DNA of 64,000 nt. It comes from Streptomyces sp. SAJ15 (lineage in GTDB: Bacteria; Actinomycetota; Actinomycetes; Streptomycetales; Streptomycetaceae). The position numbers and the translations under genes are program-made. This document shows positions 60,844-64,000 of the stretch, in pieces (within the stretch, counting starts at the first letter, position 1; every line of letters begins with the position of its first letter). Under the pieces are notes generated by a model. That model was not told the origin of the DNA and made no database searches. It saw nothing but the letters and a program-made list of their open reading frames with translations. The stretch covers positions 372,001 through 436,000 of the forward strand of contig NZ_NISY01000002.1 of the NCBI RefSeq assembly GCF_007595705.1, written 5' to 3'.

Positions 60844-62316
60844 ATGCACACAGACCACGACCGGTGCGTACGCGCCGTGCAGTCCCATGACGCCCGCTTC
60901 GACGGGTGGTTCTTCACCGCGGTGCTCACGACGCGGATCTACTGCCGCCCCAGTTGCCCGGTCGTGCCGCCGAAAGCGCGGAACATGACCTTCTACCCGA
61001 GCGCGGCGGCCGCCCAGCAGGCGGGGTTCCGGGCGTGCAAGCGGTGCCGGCCGGACGCCACGCCGGGATCGCCGCGGTGGAACGAGCGGGCCGACGTGGT
61101 GGCCCGCGCGATGCGCATGATCGCGGACGGGGTGGTGGATCGGGAGGGGGTGCCGGGGCTGGCGGCTCGCCTCGGGTACAGCACGCGACAGGTGGAACGC
61201 CAACTCCTGGCGGAGCTCGGCGCCGGCCCGCTGGCGCTCGCGCGGGCCCAGCGGGCGCAGACCGCGCGGCTGCTGATCGAGACCAGCGCGCTGCCGATGG
61301 CGGACATCACCTTCGCGGCGGGGTTCTCCAGCATCCGGTCCTTCAACGAGACGGTGCGGGAGGTGTTCGCGCTCAGCCCCACCGAGCTGCGGCAGCGGGC
61401 CCGGCGGGGGCGCCCCGTGGCGGCGCCGGGGGAGCTGAACCTACGGCTGCCGTACCGGGCCCCGCTGTGCCCGGACAACCTCTTCGGGCACCTGGCGGCC
61501 ACCGCGGTACCGGGCGTGGAGGAGTGGCGCGACGGCGCCTACCGGCGCACCCTGCGCCTGCCGTACGGCCACGGGGTGGTGGCGCTGCGCCCCGAGTCGG
61601 ACCACATCGCCTGCCAGCTGTCCCTGACCGATCTGCGTGACCTGGCCGGGGCGATCAGCCGCTGCCGGCGGCTCCTGGACCTCGACGCCGACCCGGTGGC
61701 CGTCGACGACGCGCTCCGCGCGGACCCGCGACTCGCCCCGCTGGTCGACGAGGCGCCGGGGCGGCGGGTGCCGGGGACGGTGGACGCGGAGGAGTTCGCC
61801 GTCCGGGCCGTGCTGGGCCAGCAGGTGTCCACGGCGGCCGCGCGCACCCTGGCCGGCCGGCTCGTGACCGCGCACGGCGACCCCGTCGAGGATCCGGCCG
61901 GCGGACTCACCCATCTCTTCCCCACGGCCGAGGCGCTGGCCGGCCTGGACCCCGCCGCCCTGGCCATGCCCGCCACCCGGCGGGCCACGCTCACGGGACT
62001 GGTCGGCGCGCTGGCCGCCGGCGAGCTGACGCTCGGGGTCGGCAGCGACTGGGAAGCGGCCCGGGAGCGGCTCGCCGCGCTGCCCGGCGTCGGCCCCTGG
62101 ACCGTGGAGATCGTCGCCATGCGGGCGCTCGGCGACCCGGACGCCTTCGTCGCCACCGACCTCGGAGTACGCGGCGCCGCCCGGGGGTTGGGGCTGCCGG
62201 CCACCCCGGTCGCGCTCACCCGGCACTCGACCGCCTGGCGCCCCTGGCGCGCGTACGCGGTCCAGTACCTTTGGGCGACCGCCGATCATCCGATCAACCG
62301 CCTTCCCGCCAACTGA
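60844..62316 (+). CDS. AdaA-AlkA bifunctional DNA alkylation repair protein
   Basis: A 490-residue fusion. Residues 1-80 are the Ada N-terminal methylphosphotriester domain with zinc/methyl-acceptor cysteines Cys34, Cys38, Cys65 and Cys68 (YCRPSCP, CKRCRP). Residues about 85-190 are an AraC helix-turn-helix ([40 protein letters not shown]). From about 205 it is an AlkA 3-methyladenine glycosylase with helix-hairpin-helix [15 protein letters not shown] and catalytic Asp in ATDLGVRG. It thus senses methyl damage, activates transcription and excises alkylated purines. It is followed by ogt. Confidence 0.96.
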   Translation: MHTDHDRCVRAVQSHDARFDGWFFTAVLTTRIYCRPSCPVVPPKARNMTFYPSAAAAQQAGFRACKRCRPDATPGSPRWNERADVVARAMRMIADGVVDREGVPGLAARLGYSTRQVERQLLAELGAGPLALARAQRAQTARLLIETSALPMADITFAAGFSSIRSFNETVREVFALSPTELRQRARRGRPVAAPGELNLRLPYRAPLCPDNLFGHLAATAVPGVEEWRDGAYRRTLRLPYGHGVVALRPESDHIACQLSLTDLRDLAGAISRCRRLLDLDADPVAVDDALRADPRLAPLVDEAPGRRVPGTVDAEEFAVRAVLGQQVSTAAARTLAGRLVTAHGDPVEDPAGGLTHLFPTAEALAGLDPAALAMPATRRATLTGLVGALAAGELTLGVGSDWEAARERLAALPGVGPWTVEIVAMRALGDPDAFVATDLGVRGAARGLGLPATPVALTRHSTAWRPWRAYAVQYLWATADHPINRLPAN

Positions 62317-62342
62317 CCCTCCACGGAATACGAAAGGCGCTC

Positions 62343-62843
62343 ATGACCCGCGTCCACACCGTCCACGAAAGCCCCTACGGACCGCTCACCCTGGTCGCCA
62401 CGGACGGCGCGCTCTCCGGGCTCTACATGACCGACCACCGGCACCGCCCGCCCCTGGAGACCTTCGGCGAGCGCGACGAGACGCCGTTCGGCGAGACGAT
62501 CCGGCAGTTGGAGCTCTACTTCGGCGGTGAGTTGACCGAGTTCGACCTGCCGTTACACCTGGCCGGCACGCCGTTCCAGCATCGCGTCTGGGCCGAGCTC
62601 CAGCACATCCCGTACGGCGAGACCATCTCCTACGGCGAGTTGGCCGAGCGGCTCGGGCAGCCGACCGCCGCCCGCGCGGTGGGGCTGGCCAACGGCCGCA
62701 ACCCGGTCAGCATCATCGTCCCCTGCCACCGTGTCGTCGGCGCCTCCGGCAGCCTCACCGGCTACGGCGGCGGCCTGGACCGCAAGCGCCGGCTGCTGGC
62801 CTTCGAGAGCGGGGACGCCGCGGCGGAGGGCCAACTCTTCTAG
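62343..62843 (+). CDS. ogt: Methylated-DNA-protein-cysteine methyltransferase, with TTA codon
   Basis: A 166-residue suicide methyltransferase for O6-methylguanine. The acceptor is Cys128 in IIVPCHRVVGASG, and the helix-turn-helix and arginine finger region is YGELAERLGQPTAARAVGLA. It follows the AdaA-AlkA gene by 26 nt in a repair operon. Codon TTA at 62553-62555 (DLPLHLAG) is the rare bldA-read leucine codon, unusual for a repair gene. ATG 62343 has GAAAGG upstream. Confidence 0.96.
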   Translation: MTRVHTVHESPYGPLTLVATDGALSGLYMTDHRHRPPLETFGERDETPFGETIRQLELYFGGELTEFDLPLHLAGTPFQHRVWAELQHIPYGETISYGELAERLGQPTAARAVGLANGRNPVSIIVPCHRVVGASGSLTGYGGGLDRKRRLLAFESGDAAAEGQLF

Positions 62844-63002
62844 AAGGTCACCCGCGCCCACGCCTCGGGCGTCAGGGAGGACAGGTCGGCGGGGCGGCCG
62901 CCGCCGGCGCGGCCACCTCACCGACATCGGCGGTGGCGGCGCGAGCCTTCGAACGCCGAGCCATGGAAGCGCCCGTTAGCCGACCCGACCCGATTCCCCG
63001 AT

Positions 63003-63752
63003 CTAGGGTCCGGCCGTGCCGAGCGTCTCCAGCAGCGCGGGCAGCGCGCTTCCGATGGGCTCGCGGATCACCTCGGCCGCCAGCGGGTCGTACGGCGTCG
63101 GCTCGGCGTTGACGATGACGAGCCGCGCGCCGTGCTCCACGGCCAGGCCGGCGAGCGCGGCGGCGGGGTTCACCTGCAGGCTGGTGCCGACCGCGATGAA
63201 GATCTCGCACGCCTTGGCGATGGCGACCGCCTCGCCCAGCACCACCGGGTCCAGGGCCTGGCCGAACATGACCGTCGCCGACTTCAGGATCCCGCCGCAC
63301 TCCAGGCACGGCGGGTCGGACTCGCCGGCCTCCACCCGCACCAGCGCCTCGGCCATGTCCGAGCGCGCCCCGCAGCCCGTGCACTGCACCGCGCGGGCCG
63401 TGCCGTGCAACTCCAGCACCTTGCGCGGCGGCATGCCCGCCATCTGGTGCAGTCCGTCCACGTTCTGCGTGAGCACCCGCACCGGCACCCCGGAGCGCTC
63501 CAGCCGCGTCACCGCCTCGTGCGCCCCGTTCGGCCTGGCGTGCCGCGCGGGCGAGTCCCGGCGCAGCAGCCAGGACCTGCGGCGGATCTCCGGATCGGAC
63601 ATGTACGCGTCGTAGGTGACCAGCTTCTCGGCCTCCGGGTCGCGCCGCCACAGTCCCTGGGGCCCGCGGTAGTCCGGAATCCCGGAGTCCGTGGAGATGC
63701 CCGCCCCGGTCAGGATGGCCACCAGGGGACGCCGCGTCGGCTCGCTGCTCAT
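63003..63752 (-). CDS. cobB: Sir2-family NAD-dependent protein deacylase (sirtuin)
   Basis: A 249-residue sirtuin. NAD-binding motifs are TGAGISTDSGIPDYRG and TQNVDGLHQ, the catalytic His is in VLELHGTA, and the zinc cysteines are CTGC and CLEC. GTSLQVNPA and VIVNAEPTPYD close the fold. It removes acyl groups from lysines, for example on acyl-CoA synthetases, consuming NAD. ATG 63752 was chosen since the fold begins soon after. The neighbouring gene encodes an ADP-ribosylglycohydrolase, another NAD-linked modification enzyme. Confidence 0.95.
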   Translation of the reverse strand: MSSEPTRRPLVAILTGAGISTDSGIPDYRGPQGLWRRDPEAEKLVTYDAYMSDPEIRRRSWLLRRDSPARHARPNGAHEAVTRLERSGVPVRVLTQNVDGLHQMAGMPPRKVLELHGTARAVQCTGCGARSDMAEALVRVEAGESDPPCLECGGILKSATVMFGQALDPVVLGEAVAIAKACEIFIAVGTSLQVNPAAALAGLAVEHGARLVIVNAEPTPYDPLAAEVIREPIGSALPALLETLGTAGP

Positions 63753-63843
63753 GCCGCGAGCGTACGCAGCGCTCCGTGCCCTGGCGACCGGGTTTTCGCA
63801 CCCCCGCGCGGTGCGCGCCGCCCGGCCCGCGCGGGACGTCCTG

Positions 63844-64000
63844 TCATGCCTCCGCGCGGGCCGCGAGTGCGGTCGTGCGTCGCGCCAGATCGCTGATCGC
63901 GGCGTTGTCGAAGCCGAAGACCGCGCTGCGTACGCGGTCGTGGAGCGGCTCGGTCCACTGGGGCGGGATGGCGGCGGCCCCACACAGCACACCCGCGACG
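63844..64000 (-). CDS. ADP-ribosylglycohydrolase family protein, 3' end only
   Basis: The minus strand encodes the last 51 residues of a protein running off the window. GVLCGAAAIPPQWTEPLHDR and VRSAVFGFDNAAISDLARRT fit the C-terminal helices of the DraG/ADP-ribosylglycohydrolase fold, which usually end GALHGxxxxPxxWxxxLxxR. Metal-binding residues in the rest are outside the window. It lies 91 bp upstream of the sirtuin gene, in the same direction. Confidence 0.7.
   Translation of the reverse strand, partial: VAGVLCGAAAIPPQWTEPLHDRVRSAVFGFDNAAISDLARRTTALAARAEA

Noticed and set aside
1..64000. tRNA, rRNA, insertion sequence, integrase or attachment site
   Set aside because: Reading both strands by eye gave no tRNA-like T-loop context, no transposase or integrase motif and no long terminal repeats; a tRNAscan or ISfinder run would be needed to be certain.

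Overview
The window is high-GC actinobacterial chromosome, almost certainly Streptomyces. G/C-rich third codon positions, frequent GTG starts, three rare TTA codons, an RNase Sa homologue, F420-type and mycothiol-era gene families and dense secreted hydrolases all point that way. Gene content and order resemble, from memory, the SCO619x-SCO63xx arm region of S. coelicolor; this was not checked by alignment. No tRNA, rRNA, CRISPR array, insertion sequence or prophage was seen.

Layout. 1-6.1 kb holds housekeeping and accessory genes: a class IV aminotransferase, CorA, an AlkZ-type winged-helix protein, an Eis-like acetyltransferase and a GAF-LuxR regulator. 6.2-9.6 kb holds two overlapping acyl-CoA ligase genes divergent from that regulator. 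9.6-13 kb holds a lipoprotein metallopeptidase, an alpha/beta hydrolase and a zinc-ribbon protein, followed by a decayed stretch with the 5' end of hyi and what looks like the 3' end of a catalase gene. 13-26.7 kb is a purine-catabolism region: a small regulator pair, uraD-uraH-uricase, an amidohydrolase like 8-oxoguanine/guanine deaminase, a xanthine/uracil-type permease, malate synthase, a MobA-like nucleotidyltransferase, an AllR-type IclR repressor, allantoinase and allantoicase. Together they take urate to allantoate, then ureidoglycolate and glyoxylate, and malate synthase feeds glyoxylate into the TCA cycle. Inverted repeats of the form TTCCRY-N3-ATGGAA lie before hyi, allR, allB and aceB.

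26.8-36.2 kb holds an XRE-cupin/DUF6126 operon with a palindromic operator, RNase Sa, an SDR, and a GntR - sugar-binding lipoprotein - permease - ATPase - ROK kinase - membrane protein cluster. 36.4-50.1 kb holds a PcaD-PcaC fusion with a giant repeat linker, an MBL-fold hydrolase, exonuclease III, a secreted SGNH esterase, a CocE/S15 hydrolase, gamma-glutamyltransferase and a repeat-rich protein. 50.6-55.4 kb is a reductive pyrimidine-degradation set (beta-ureidopropionase, class III aminotransferase, dihydropyrimidinase, LLM flavin oxidoreductase). 55.4-64 kb holds lipoate ligase/TetR, an inositol-phosphatase-like protein, a phytoene-desaturase-like oxidoreductase, hemC, an AdaA-AlkA fusion with ogt, a sirtuin, and the 3' end of an ADP-ribosylglycohydrolase gene.

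Short tandem repeats (8-30 bp units) recur in at least ten places. Inside genes the units are multiples of 3 and keep frame; between genes they are not restricted to multiples of 3.
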